A DNA stretch of 64,000 nt, taken from NCBI GenBank assembly GCA_964621785.1, contig CAZUPD010000024.1:1-64000 (forward strand), in the 5' to 3' direction. Under the pieces are notes generated by a model. The model searched no databases, was not told the origin of the DNA, and worked only from the letters and a program-made list of their open reading frames with translations. Shown one piece after another: positions 9,506-17,469 of this stretch. Made by a program: the position numbers and the translations under genes. This DNA comes from JACKDW01 sp964621785. GTDB lineage: Bacteria > Myxococcota_A > Polyangia > Nannocystales > Nannocystaceae. How positions within the stretch are numbered: position 1 is the first letter of the stretch; every line of letters begins with the position of its first letter.

Positions 9506-11590
9506 ATGATTGATAAAAGCTCTCCACGTATCCTTGCACTCGGCTTCTTTACGGTCGCCTCACTCGCTGTCGGCTGTTCCAACAACTCGGGCACAGACAC
9601 CGAAAGCGGGACCGATTCGACGACCGACGCTTCGTCATCCGGGGACATGACGACGACTAGTCCGACAACAACACCAACCTCCGCGGGCCCGGGGGGTTCA
9701 GAATCGCAAACCGGCGATGGCGATGGTGACGGGGATGGCGACGGCGATGGTGACGGAGACGGTGATGGTGACGGAGACGGCGATGGTGACGGGGACGGCG
9801 ATGGTGACGGGGACGGCGATGGCGATGGAGACGGCGACGAGTGTCTAGAGGGGGACGAGCAGTGCAAGGAGGGCGGCCACCAGACCTGCGTTGGTGGGAT
9901 GTGGCAGGACGATCCATGTGCTGAAGGAACGTTCTGTGACGAAATCGGCGATGAGTGTATTCCATGTACATGCACGCCTGGAGAGCAGGGGACCTGCGTC
10001 GATATGGACAACATTGAGGTCTGCAACGACGAATGTTCCGGGTGGGATCCAACGCCCTGCGGAGACGGTGTGTGTGTCGCGGATGCGTGCGTCGACCTGA
10101 TCTGCGCCCCCAACCAGCCTGCGTGTGTCGACATCGACACCTACCACGAGTGCAACGACGACGGGACCATGTGGAATCCCGATGTCGACTGTTCACCGGG
10201 CGATCAGTGCTACAACGGGAGCTGCCTCAGCGCCTGCGAGTTGGCAGAGTCGACGCTGTCCAACGTCGGATGCGAGTTCTGGGCCGTCGACATGTCCAAC
10301 CTGCCGCCACGCGATAAGTACACCTACGCGGTTGTGGTCTCGAACCCGAGTTTCGACTTCCCGGCCGCCGTCAGCATCTGGGACAAGCGCAACGGCAACG
10401 AGACCGAGTTGATCACCGACCAAGTTGCCCCGCGCGAAGCCAAGATCTTCAATCTCTCGGGTTCACACGCCGGCTACACGAGTTACTACAATGGTCAGGA
10501 TTCCGGCTTTTTGGGCAACGGTGTGGGCCTTGGGCGGGCATTTCGTATCGAGACCAGTCAACCGGTGATCATGACCCAGTTCAATCCGATCGGCGGTGCG
10601 ACGGGCTACACGACCGATGCTTCGTTGTTGCTACCGACACACACGCTCGGCCAAGACTACATTCACTTGGGCTGGAACCGCGGCCACGGTGATGGGTCGT
10701 CGATGAATGTGGTTGCGACCGAAGACCAGACGACCATTACGATCACGCCGACCGTCAATACGGGTGCGGGACAAAACGGACTTCCGGCGATGACGGCTGG
10801 TGTTCCGACTGACGTTGTCATCAACCGCTACGACTACATTCAGATCGGTGTCAACGACCTGAATCTGACCGGTTCGCTCATCGCGTCCGACAAGCCGGTT
10901 GCTCTGTTTGGCGGCCACGCCTGCGCCAACGTACCGATGGAGAACGTCGGCGCCTGCGACCACGTCGAGGAGCAACTGTTTCCGCTCGAGACCTGGGGAA
11001 CGAACTATGTAGCTGCACGCAATCCTCCGCGTGGCAACGACCCGATGCGTTGGCGGATCGTCGCAGCCGAGGACAACACGACGATCACCTTTGATCCGGC
11101 GGTCAGCATTGGGGCGCAGACAGTGCTCAACGCTGGCCAGATGGTCGAGTTCGACGAGACACAGGACTTTTATATCTCGGCCGACGATCCGATTCTCGTC
11201 GCCGGGTACATGCGAGGAGGCAGCAGCGGCGGTGGCCAGGGCGATCCCTACATGGTCCAGATGGTCTCGGTTGAGCAGTACCAGCAGGACTACGTGTTCC
11301 TCGTCGACTCGAGCTACACCAATGACTTTGCCAAACTCGTGCGGCCGGCCGGGGCCGAAGTCACCGTCGAGTGCCTCGGTGTGGTGCCCGAAAACCGCTG
11401 GAACTCGATCGGTGGCAGCGGATTCGACTGGGCTGTTATCGACATGAATCCCGGTGAGGCCAATTGTTCGCCGGGGACCAATCAGGCCACCTCGCCGGAG
11501 GGCTTCGGGATCATTGTCAGCGGTCAGGCGAGCTACGCCAGCTACGCCTACCCGGGTGGGCTCGCACTGCAGCAGATCAACCCGCAGTAG
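9506..11590 (+). CDS. Lipoprotein with IgGFc-binding-like domain
   Basis: The start at ATG 9506 gives a lipoprotein signal ending in SLAVGC. A Thr/Ser-rich linker and a perfect (Gly-Asp)21 tract follow, then a Cys-rich region (about residues 115-250, several CxxG/CVxxxC units). The C-terminal part of about 440 residues has hallmarks of the IgGFc-binding N-terminal domain family: SDKPVALFGGHACANVP, a CDHVEEQLFPLETWGTNYV block and repeated TTITITP strands. The family is found on surfaces of myxobacteria and in animal mucus proteins. In bacteria its ligand is unknown; adhesion is the usual guess. A stem-loop sits 19 bp after the stop. Alternative TTG 9500 is less likely. Confidence 0.85.
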   Translation: MIDKSSPRILALGFFTVASLAVGCSNNSGTDTESGTDSTTDASSSGDMTTTSPTTTPTSAGPGGSESQTGDGDGDGDGDGDGDGDGDGDGDGDGDGDGDGDGDGDGDGDGDECLEGDEQCKEGGHQTCVGGMWQDDPCAEGTFCDEIGDECIPCTCTPGEQGTCVDMDNIEVCNDECSGWDPTPCGDGVCVADACVDLICAPNQPACVDIDTYHECNDDGTMWNPDVDCSPGDQCYNGSCLSACELAESTLSNVGCEFWAVDMSNLPPRDKYTYAVVVSNPSFDFPAAVSIWDKRNGNETELITDQVAPREAKIFNLSGSHAGYTSYYNGQDSGFLGNGVGLGRAFRIETSQPVIMTQFNPIGGATGYTTDASLLLPTHTLGQDYIHLGWNRGHGDGSSMNVVATEDQTTITITPTVNTGAGQNGLPAMTAGVPTDVVINRYDYIQIGVNDLNLTGSLIASDKPVALFGGHACANVPMENVGACDHVEEQLFPLETWGTNYVAARNPPRGNDPMRWRIVAAEDNTTITFDPAVSIGAQTVLNAGQMVEFDETQDFYISADDPILVAGYMRGGSSGGGQGDPYMVQMVSVEQYQQDYVFLVDSSYTNDFAKLVRPAGAEVTVECLGVVPENRWNSIGGSGFDWAVIDMNPGEANCSPGTNQATSPEGFGIIVSGQASYASYAYPGGLALQQINPQ
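9713..9838 (+). repeat. (Gly-Asp)21 coding tandem repeat
   Basis: Twenty-one in-frame GGN GAY units form an acidic, probably extended and Ca-binding stalk between the membrane anchor and the Cys-rich head. Codons alternate among GGC/GGT/GGG/GGA and GAT/GAC, so the tract is diversified at DNA level and less slippage-prone than a pure hexamer. Confidence 0.85.
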
Positions 11591-11608
11591 TTGCGACTAG
11601 ATATCAAT

Positions 11609-11632
11609 CCTCCGCCCGTGACGTGGCGGAGG
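11609..11632 (+). terminator. Stem-loop after lipoprotein gene
   Basis: CCTCCGCC and GGCGGAGG form a perfect 8-bp stem with an 8-nt loop, between convergent genes. There is no strong T-run, so termination could be factor-assisted. A TGTAAATACA palindrome lies just beyond at 11669. Confidence 0.55.
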
Positions 11633-11713
11633 GTCGACTTGTGCGCGGTCGCCTAGATGCGTACCGATTGTAAATACACGAAAATTGGGTGCGTCGTGAC
11701 GGCACTCGAGACC

Positions 11714-12382
11714 TCAGTGCACACCACCGGCCTTGGCCACCGTGCGTTGATAGGCTGGCCGTTGTTTCATCCGCCCGACCCATGCGCGCAGGTGCGTGGT
11801 CTTGGACTCCGGCTGGCGTCCGCGTTCGACGAGCGCCTCGACAGCGAAGTTCATCATGATATCAGCCCCTGTATATGCATCTCCAGTAAACCAGGTCCGG
11901 TTGGCTAGAATGTTGTTGAGGTACTCGGTGTGCAGTTCGATTTCGGCGGTGATGAAGCTCTGTTCGACCTTTTTGACCAGTCCGCGGATAATTGGGCGGA
12001 TGAAAAACGGTGCCTTGGTGGCCGCGATCTTGTCGAAGATCAACCGCATCAGCAGCGGCGACATCAGGGAGCCCTCGGCGTAGTGCATAAAATAGCGGTA
12101 GTCGCGGGCCGCCTGTGTACCTGGCTCTGGGACCAGGCGACCGTTGCCGTAGGTCTCGAGTAGTTCTGCGATGATAAATCCCGTCTCCGCCATCACCCGG
12201 TCGCCGTCTGTGACAAGCGGCACCTTGCCGAGTGGGTGGACCTCTCGCAGGCTCAGCGGGGCGCGAAATGTCCTTGGATCGCGCTTGTATTCCTTGGTCT
12301 CGTACTCGAGCTCGAGTTCTTCGAGCAGCAGCATGACGGAGCGGGAGCGGGAGCGGTCGAGGTTGTGGAGGATCAGTGTCAT
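11714..12382 (-). CDS. Glutathione S-transferase family protein
   Basis: A 222-residue protein with the thioredoxin-like N-terminal GST fold (MTLILHNLDRSRSRSVMLLL, then HPLGKVPLVTDGD, the cis-Pro block, and ETGFIIAELLETYG, the glutathione-gamma-Glu binding Glu/Thr block). An all-helical C-terminal domain ends in ADIMMNFAVEALVERG. The catalytic residue is probably Ser rather than Tyr. The start at 12382 is the methionine that begins the first beta strand; a further upstream reading has no domain support. It lies downstream of, and on the same strand as, the NAD(P)-binding gene at 12532. The likely role is detoxification of electrophiles. Confidence 0.88.
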   Translation of the reverse strand: MTLILHNLDRSRSRSVMLLLEELELEYETKEYKRDPRTFRAPLSLREVHPLGKVPLVTDGDRVMAETGFIIAELLETYGNGRLVPEPGTQAARDYRYFMHYAEGSLMSPLLMRLIFDKIAATKAPFFIRPIIRGLVKKVEQSFITAEIELHTEYLNNILANRTWFTGDAYTGADIMMNFAVEALVERGRQPESKTTHLRAWVGRMKQRPAYQRTVAKAGGVH

Positions 12383-12531
12383 GTCATCGCGTCCTTGCTG
12401 CCTGTGGCTTATCTTTTGCCCCGGTTGAGTTTCGAGAGCCACCGCTGCATGGGTGGCGCCGCAAGTTTTTACGATACTCAACCGCGGTGAAAAGGGCCGC
12501 GAGGCGGTGTGTCGAGAAAATTGACTGGTTA

Positions 12532-13209
12532 CTAGGCCAGGGAGGCTACGAGCTTGCGGATGTCGCGGTTTTCGAGCACCGGAGCATCATACCCTGGTGT
12601 TTCGTGGAGTGCGGCGTGGACCATCGCGGCTGCGAGGTCTGTCGACGGCAGCCCGACATTGGGATAGATGCAGCGGACAACCGGGTAGAGACTGCGAATG
12701 ATGCGGTAGCTCAGGTTTGGCTCTTTGCGTGGCTGCACTGGGTAAATGTAGCCTGGGCGAAAAATATGGACCCGGGCAAACCCGTGTTGTAGCAACGCAT
12801 TTTCAGCCATGCCCTTGTAGCGGGCAAACGCCATCCGTGCTGATTCTTTTGTATCTGCACCTTGTCCGCTGAGAAAACTGACGACTGCCCCCGGGGATTG
12901 CCTGTGGAGCTCCTTAAAAAACGCATCGGGGACGTCGACCGTGATCGAGCGGAAGGCGTCGTCGGGCATTGTACCTGTGTATACACCGATACAAAAAATT
13001 GCCGCGTCGACGCCGGCAAAGTGCTCGCGCACCGCGGCGTAGTCGAGGAAGTCCGTGTGGAGCACTTCGTGTAGCTTGTCGCCGGCGGCTCCGGTTGCCC
13101 GTCGGCTCAGGACCGTTACTTTGTCGACATCGGGGGATTGGAGGCACATTTCGAGGGCGTGACCTCCGACCATCCCAGTGGCCCCGACGATCATGACGTG
13201 TTGTCCCAT
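12532..13209 (-). CDS. NAD(P)-binding Rossmann protein (NmrA/epimerase-like)
   Basis: A 225-residue short protein of the atypical SDR type. The N-terminal GATGMVGG matches the GxxGxxG dinucleotide-binding loop, then come VTVLSRR, a DAAIFCIG strand and SFLSGQGAD. RYKGMAENALLQHG supplies the YxxxK-like position (Tyr-Lys adjacent), and a RPGYIYP segment follows. It starts 8 bp after the stop of the cystathionine gamma-lyase gene on the same strand, so it may be the last member of that operon. Substrate is unknown. Confidence 0.8.
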   Translation of the reverse strand: MGQHVMIVGATGMVGGHALEMCLQSPDVDKVTVLSRRATGAAGDKLHEVLHTDFLDYAAVREHFAGVDAAIFCIGVYTGTMPDDAFRSITVDVPDAFFKELHRQSPGAVVSFLSGQGADTKESARMAFARYKGMAENALLQHGFARVHIFRPGYIYPVQPRKEPNLSYRIIRSLYPVVRCIYPNVGLPSTDLAAAMVHAALHETPGYDAPVLENRDIRKLVASLA

Positions 13210-13216
13210 CGCTTGC

Positions 13217-14401
13217 TTACGCCTGATCGAGTGCTTGGGTCAGGTCGCCGAGGAGGTCGTCGATGTGTTCGACACCGACACTCACCCGGATAAAGCCGTC
13301 GTGGATCCCTAACTTCTCGCGGTTTTCTTTGGGTACCGAAGCGTGGGTCATGATCGCCGGATGTTCGATGAGACTCTCGACCCCGCCGAGGCTCTCGGCT
13401 AGGGAAAACACGCGCACGGCCGACAAAAATCGCCGTGCCATCTCGAGGTCGCCGTCGAGGTAAAACGACACCATTCCGCCAAAGCCCTTCATTTGGCGCT
13501 TGGCGAGCGCGTGCTGGGGATGACTTTTGAGCCCGGGGTAGATGACCTGTTTGACCTTGTTGTGGGCGGCCAAAAAGTCGGCGACTGCGATCGCGTTTTC
13601 TTGGTGCCGATGCATCCGCAGCGCCAAGGTCTTGAGCCCGCGAAGGGTGTAGTAGCAATCTTGTGGGCCGGGCACCGCGCCACACGAGTTTTGCAAAAAT
13701 GCCAGCCGTTCGTGGAGTTCGGCGCTTTGCGTGACGACACTTCCACCGACGACATCCGAGTGCCCGCCGATGTACTTGGTTGTGCTGTGGACGACTAGAT
13801 CGGCGCCGAGTGAGAGCGGCAGCTGAAACACGGGCGACATAAATGTATTATCAACGGCTAATAGGACTCCGTGCTTGTGACAGATATCGGCGATCGCCTC
13901 GATATCACCGAGTTTGAGCATTGGATTGGTCGGCGTCTCGAGCCAGCACAGCTTGGTCTCGGGCCGGATCGCGGCCTCGACCTGGGTTGGGTCGGTCGGG
14001 TCGACATAGGAAAAGGCCTGTCCACGCCGGGACATCACCTTGTCGAACTGGCGAAATGTTCCTCCGTAGATATCGTCGCCGGCAATGACGTGGTCGCCGG
14101 CGTCGAGCAACTGGATGACTGTCATGGTCGCGGCACAACCACTTGCAAATGCAAGTCCATAGGTCCCCCCCTCGACCGCCGCCATCGCCCGCTCCAAGGC
14201 GTAGCGCGTGGGGTTGTGGGTTCGGCTGTACTCAAACCCTGTGTGCTCGCCAGGGCCTTTTTGGATGTACGTCGATGACTGGGAAATCGGTGGCATCACG
14301 GCCCCGGTGACCGGTTCGGGGTGTTGCCCCCCGTGGATCACCAGGGTCTCGATGCGGGCGTCAGCCGGGATGTGGTCTTTGTCGCGTTCGTAGGTTGCCA
14401 T
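13217..14401 (-). CDS. Cystathionine gamma-lyase / gamma-synthase family enzyme
   Basis: A 394-residue fold-type I PLP enzyme of the Cys/Met metabolism family. The signature includes the phosphate loop SGCAAT, LETPTNP, AVDNTF, and the PLP lysine Lys209 in HSTTKYIGGHSD. Its C-terminus includes SLGGVESLIEHPAIMTHAS, as in cystathionine gamma-lyase and gamma-synthase. The two activities cannot be told apart by these motifs. The cystathionine beta-synthase gene sits directly upstream with one base between stop and start, and this favours gamma-lyase in reverse transsulfuration (methionine sulfur to cysteine). TGCAAATGCA at 14144 lies inside. Confidence 0.9.
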   Translation of the reverse strand: MATYERDKDHIPADARIETLVIHGGQHPEPVTGAVMPPISQSSTYIQKGPGEHTGFEYSRTHNPTRYALERAMAAVEGGTYGLAFASGCAATMTVIQLLDAGDHVIAGDDIYGGTFRQFDKVMSRRGQAFSYVDPTDPTQVEAAIRPETKLCWLETPTNPMLKLGDIEAIADICHKHGVLLAVDNTFMSPVFQLPLSLGADLVVHSTTKYIGGHSDVVGGSVVTQSAELHERLAFLQNSCGAVPGPQDCYYTLRGLKTLALRMHRHQENAIAVADFLAAHNKVKQVIYPGLKSHPQHALAKRQMKGFGGMVSFYLDGDLEMARRFLSAVRVFSLAESLGGVESLIEHPAIMTHASVPKENREKLGIHDGFIRVSVGVEHIDDLLGDLTQALDQA

Positions 14402-14402
14402 G

Positions 14403-15800
14403 TTACTTGCTCGCAGCCTGCTCCGAGGCGAGGTAGTCGATCAGATCGATTTTGGTCAGAAGTCCGAGGAGACGGTCGTTTTCGACGACCAGCACCACCT
14501 TGGCGTCGTTGAAGATGCTCTTGAGCAGTTGGATCCGGGTGTGCGGTGAAACTGTTGCATAGTCACTTGTTACGAGCTCGCGCAACGGTTGATCGAGCTG
14601 CCCCTCGTTTTGCAGGAGGAAGTTGAGGAGGTCGAGTTCGGAGACGATGCCGCAGTGGCGCTGGTGATCGTCGAGTACCGGCAACTGGCTGATTCCGTGC
14701 TTTTTGAGCAACTTGATGCCGTCGCGGACACTGCTCTCGAGCGACGCGGTAATCACCTGACCGGGCTTTTGCTTGAGGATGTGCGCGACCGTTCCGGAGG
14801 TCTCGTCGACATCTAAAAACCCGTTGGAGCGCATCCACTCGTCGTTGAAAATCTTGCTGAGATATTTTTGTGCGCTGTCGGGGAGCAGCACCAAAATCTT
14901 CTCGGGTTTTTTGAGCCCGCGGGCGTATTTGATGGCACCCATGACTGCGGCGCCGCACGAACCCCCGCAGAAGATGCCCTCGCGGCGGACCAGTTCGCGG
15001 GTCATCAAGAAACACTCGCGGTCGTCGACTTGGACGACATCGTCGAGCAGGCTCAGGTTCATGGTCGACGGCAAGAAATCCTCACCGATGCCCTCGACGT
15101 AGTAGCTAAAGGCCTTGGTCAAGCGACCTGTCTTAACGTACTCGTAGTAGAGCGAACCAATCGGGTCGACGCCGATGATTTTGAGGTCGGGGTTGCGTTC
15201 TTTGAAGTAGCGGCCACAACCCGAAAGCGTGCCACCGGTGCCCATACCGGCGACGAAGGCATCGAACTCGCCACCGGTTTGTTCCCAAATTTCCGGTGCC
15301 GTGCTGACGTAGTGGGCCTCGGGATTGGCGGGATTGTGGTACTGGTTGGCGTAAAATGCCGCCGGGGTCTCCTCGACGATGCGGCGCGAGACCGAGTAGT
15401 AGCTCCGCGGGTCGCTGGGCTCGACCGCCGTCGGGCAGATCACAACCTTGGCCCCATACGCCCGCAGGCCGTCGATCTTTTCCTGGGACATCTTGTCGGG
15501 CATCACAAATACGCACTTGTACCCGCGGATGGCCGCCACCATGGCGAGACCGGCACCTGTGTTGCCGCTGGTCGCCTCGATGATGGTTCCGCCCGGCCGC
15601 AACATCCCGCGCGCCTCGGCGTCCCGGATGATGTTCATCGCCACCCGATCTTTCATCGACCCGGCCGGATTGAGGTACTCGACCTTGACGTAAATCTCCG
15701 ATTTGACCTCTTCGGCGACATGGTTGAGTCGCACGATCGGGGTCATGCCCACCGCCGCTGTGATATCCGAAACGGCACCCTTCATCAGCTCGTCTGTCAT
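14403..15800 (-). CDS. Cystathionine beta-synthase with CBS pair
   Basis: A 465-residue PLP enzyme, fold type II. Lys50 in NPAGSMKDR is the Schiff-base lysine, TSGNTGAG binds the substrate carboxylate, and GTGGTLSG is the phosphate-binding loop. The last 125 residues are two CBS modules (VITASLESSVRDGIKLLKKH and YATVSPHTRIQLLKSIF), the regulatory Bateman pair that responds to adenosyl ligands in many enzymes. No haem-binding N-terminal extension is present. The start at 15800 is chosen because homology begins at once. It is the first gene of the operon CBS - gamma-lyase - NAD(P)-binding protein and makes cystathionine from serine and homocysteine. Confidence 0.92.
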   Translation of the reverse strand: MTDELMKGAVSDITAAVGMTPIVRLNHVAEEVKSEIYVKVEYLNPAGSMKDRVAMNIIRDAEARGMLRPGGTIIEATSGNTGAGLAMVAAIRGYKCVFVMPDKMSQEKIDGLRAYGAKVVICPTAVEPSDPRSYYSVSRRIVEETPAAFYANQYHNPANPEAHYVSTAPEIWEQTGGEFDAFVAGMGTGGTLSGCGRYFKERNPDLKIIGVDPIGSLYYEYVKTGRLTKAFSYYVEGIGEDFLPSTMNLSLLDDVVQVDDRECFLMTRELVRREGIFCGGSCGAAVMGAIKYARGLKKPEKILVLLPDSAQKYLSKIFNDEWMRSNGFLDVDETSGTVAHILKQKPGQVITASLESSVRDGIKLLKKHGISQLPVLDDHQRHCGIVSELDLLNFLLQNEGQLDQPLRELVTSDYATVSPHTRIQLLKSIFNDAKVVLVVENDRLLGLLTKIDLIDYLASEQAASK

Positions 15801-16086
15801 GGTTTCAGTCCTGGCTGGGCGGACTCTAACAGCCGGGCTCACGGCTTTTGTCGGGTCGCTACGAGAGTTTCCGCCCGCGTGGAGCCCGGCTATTTGCGGA
15901 CCTCCGGGGAAAACCATGTGAGATTGTCAGCATCGCATCGAGGATGGCTGGTCGCCGGGCGATATTGAAAGCCCCCGGTTGCCGTGCCTGCCGAGATCTA
16001 TGCTGATACATCGAAGTGCCACCGCGAACCATGTATCGCACGTCGACCTGTGACCGTTCCAAGCTGCTACCATGGTGGGCAGGATC

Positions 16087-16536
16087 ATGCTCACCTGCCC
16101 CAAGTGTCAAACAAGTAACGTCGCGAGCGCCAAGTTTTGCGAGTCGTGCGGGAAGAGTTTCGCTTCGGTTCATGAAGCCGATGACATGATCGAGCACGCC
16201 CTTCTACAGGAAGCCCGAAAAGGCATGTGGGCCCTCGGGGTGGTGGCGCTGGTACAGGTGCTCTTCGTCCTGATCTTGGACCCCGGCAGCGGTATTTTGT
16301 GGGGGATTGCCGGGCTGTTTGCGGTACTTGCGGTATGGGCTCTTCGCGCCCCGTTGCTCGCCTCGTCGATCGGACTCGGAATTTATATGCTCTTACATGT
16401 AATGGATGCGCTCGTCGATCCGATGGCGCTCACCCGCGGTATCATTCTCAAGATCGTCGTCATCTCGCTGCTAGTTTCGGCCATCCGCGGCGGGTTCAAG
16501 CACCGCGAATTTCGCCTTCAGCGGGGTGTGTCATGA
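16087..16536 (+). CDS. Zinc-ribbon small membrane protein
   Basis: About 149 residues. CPKCQTSNVASAKFCESC at the N-terminus is a four-Cys zinc ribbon. It is followed by at least three hydrophobic segments (WALGVVALVQVLFVLIL; LWGIAGLFAVLAVWAL; ILKIVVISLLVSAI). AGGA precedes ATG 16087; ATG 16072 is also possible. The stop overlaps the next start (ATGA at 16533), so the two are translationally coupled. Function is unknown; the pairing with a zinc-ribbon CPBP protease suggests one membrane complex. Confidence 0.75.
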   Translation: MLTCPKCQTSNVASAKFCESCGKSFASVHEADDMIEHALLQEARKGMWALGVVALVQVLFVLILDPGSGILWGIAGLFAVLAVWALRAPLLASSIGLGIYMLLHVMDALVDPMALTRGIILKIVVISLLVSAIRGGFKHREFRLQRGVS

Positions 16537-17228
16537 GCGGATATCGCCGCCTCGAACCCTCGTTTTGCCGCGCTTGCGGTGGGCGGTGGACCCCGGGAAG
16601 CAAACGTTGCTCCGTCTGTGGCGAGGCCCTCGAGCGACCAAAAATCGCGGGCCCCGACGGCCGGGCGCTACGCACGATGACATCCGTCCTCGTCGTCAGC
16701 GGTCTGTTGTTGGTGACGCGCTGGACCATTTTGGTGCTCGCCGTCGATCTCGCGGTCGAGCAACTGTGGGTGTATTCGCTGGCGCTGCCGTGTCTCGTCG
16801 CGTTGGTCACTGCGTTCGCATGGTATCCGGGCGATATTCGCAGGTGGTTGGGTGGCCGCAGTCATGTGCATGCATGGATTTTTGCAGGTGTCGCAGCAGC
16901 GGGGTTGACTGGATTGACGCTGTGGAGCCACCGTGCAGGAACCCTCGATGTACTGCCAACTACACCGTTTTGGGTCGCAACAGCGATCGCGGGTATCCTC
17001 GTCGAGGAGCTCGTGTTTCGCGGTCTCGTATTCGCCGGCATCGACGCTGTCGGGGGTCGGAAGAACGCAGCCGTTGCATCATCACTGATCTATGGGATCG
17101 TGGTGCTTCACCCGATCGAAGTTGTCGCCGGGATCCTGGCATCCATCACACGGGCCGTCGGAGGAACCGTGCTCCCGGGGATTGCTTTGCGGGTACTGGC
17201 GTTGCTCGTCGGGTTGTGGCTGCTGTAG
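16533..17228 (+). CDS. Zinc-ribbon CPBP intramembrane protease
   Basis: A 231-residue membrane protein. Cys12, Cys15, Cys26 and Cys29 form a zinc ribbon, and several transmembrane helices follow. The CPBP (Rce1/Abi) core shows the first motif Glu158-Glu159...Arg163 in VEELVFRG. A second conserved His lies in LIYGIVVLHPIE, the usual FxxxH/H region. Such glutamic proteases cut prenylated or other membrane proteins, and in bacteria some act in bacteriocin self-immunity. The ATGA overlap with the preceding gene implies coupled expression. The N-terminal ribbon is less common in the family. Confidence 0.8.
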   Translation: MSGYRRLEPSFCRACGGRWTPGSKRCSVCGEALERPKIAGPDGRALRTMTSVLVVSGLLLVTRWTILVLAVDLAVEQLWVYSLALPCLVALVTAFAWYPGDIRRWLGGRSHVHAWIFAGVAAAGLTGLTLWSHRAGTLDVLPTTPFWVATAIAGILVEELVFRGLVFAGIDAVGGRKNAAVASSLIYGIVVLHPIEVVAGILASITRAVGGTVLPGIALRVLALLVGLWLL

Positions 17229-17469
17229 TCGTTGCCGTTGTCTACTGCGAATTTTCATTCACGGCCGGGCCCACCCCTGTTCCGAGCCGAATCTTTTGCC
17301 GGGGATTCGACGAGAGCGGACTGTTGTTGCGCAGGCAGAACAAACAGGATTGTTCTTGCTATATGTTTGAAAGGTCATGTCCTAAAAGCCATTAATTTGC
17401 TTGTTGCCGAGACATGGGCTCTGTAGCTTGGGCCCCGTGGTACGGCTAAATTCTGTTCTGTTCACGTCT

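Noticed and set aside
9713..9838. Long open frames opposite the Gly-Asp tract (Pro/Ser and Arg/His-rich)
   Set aside because: They are reverse-strand shadows of the repeat; the plus-strand frame has a lipoprotein signal and a known domain.
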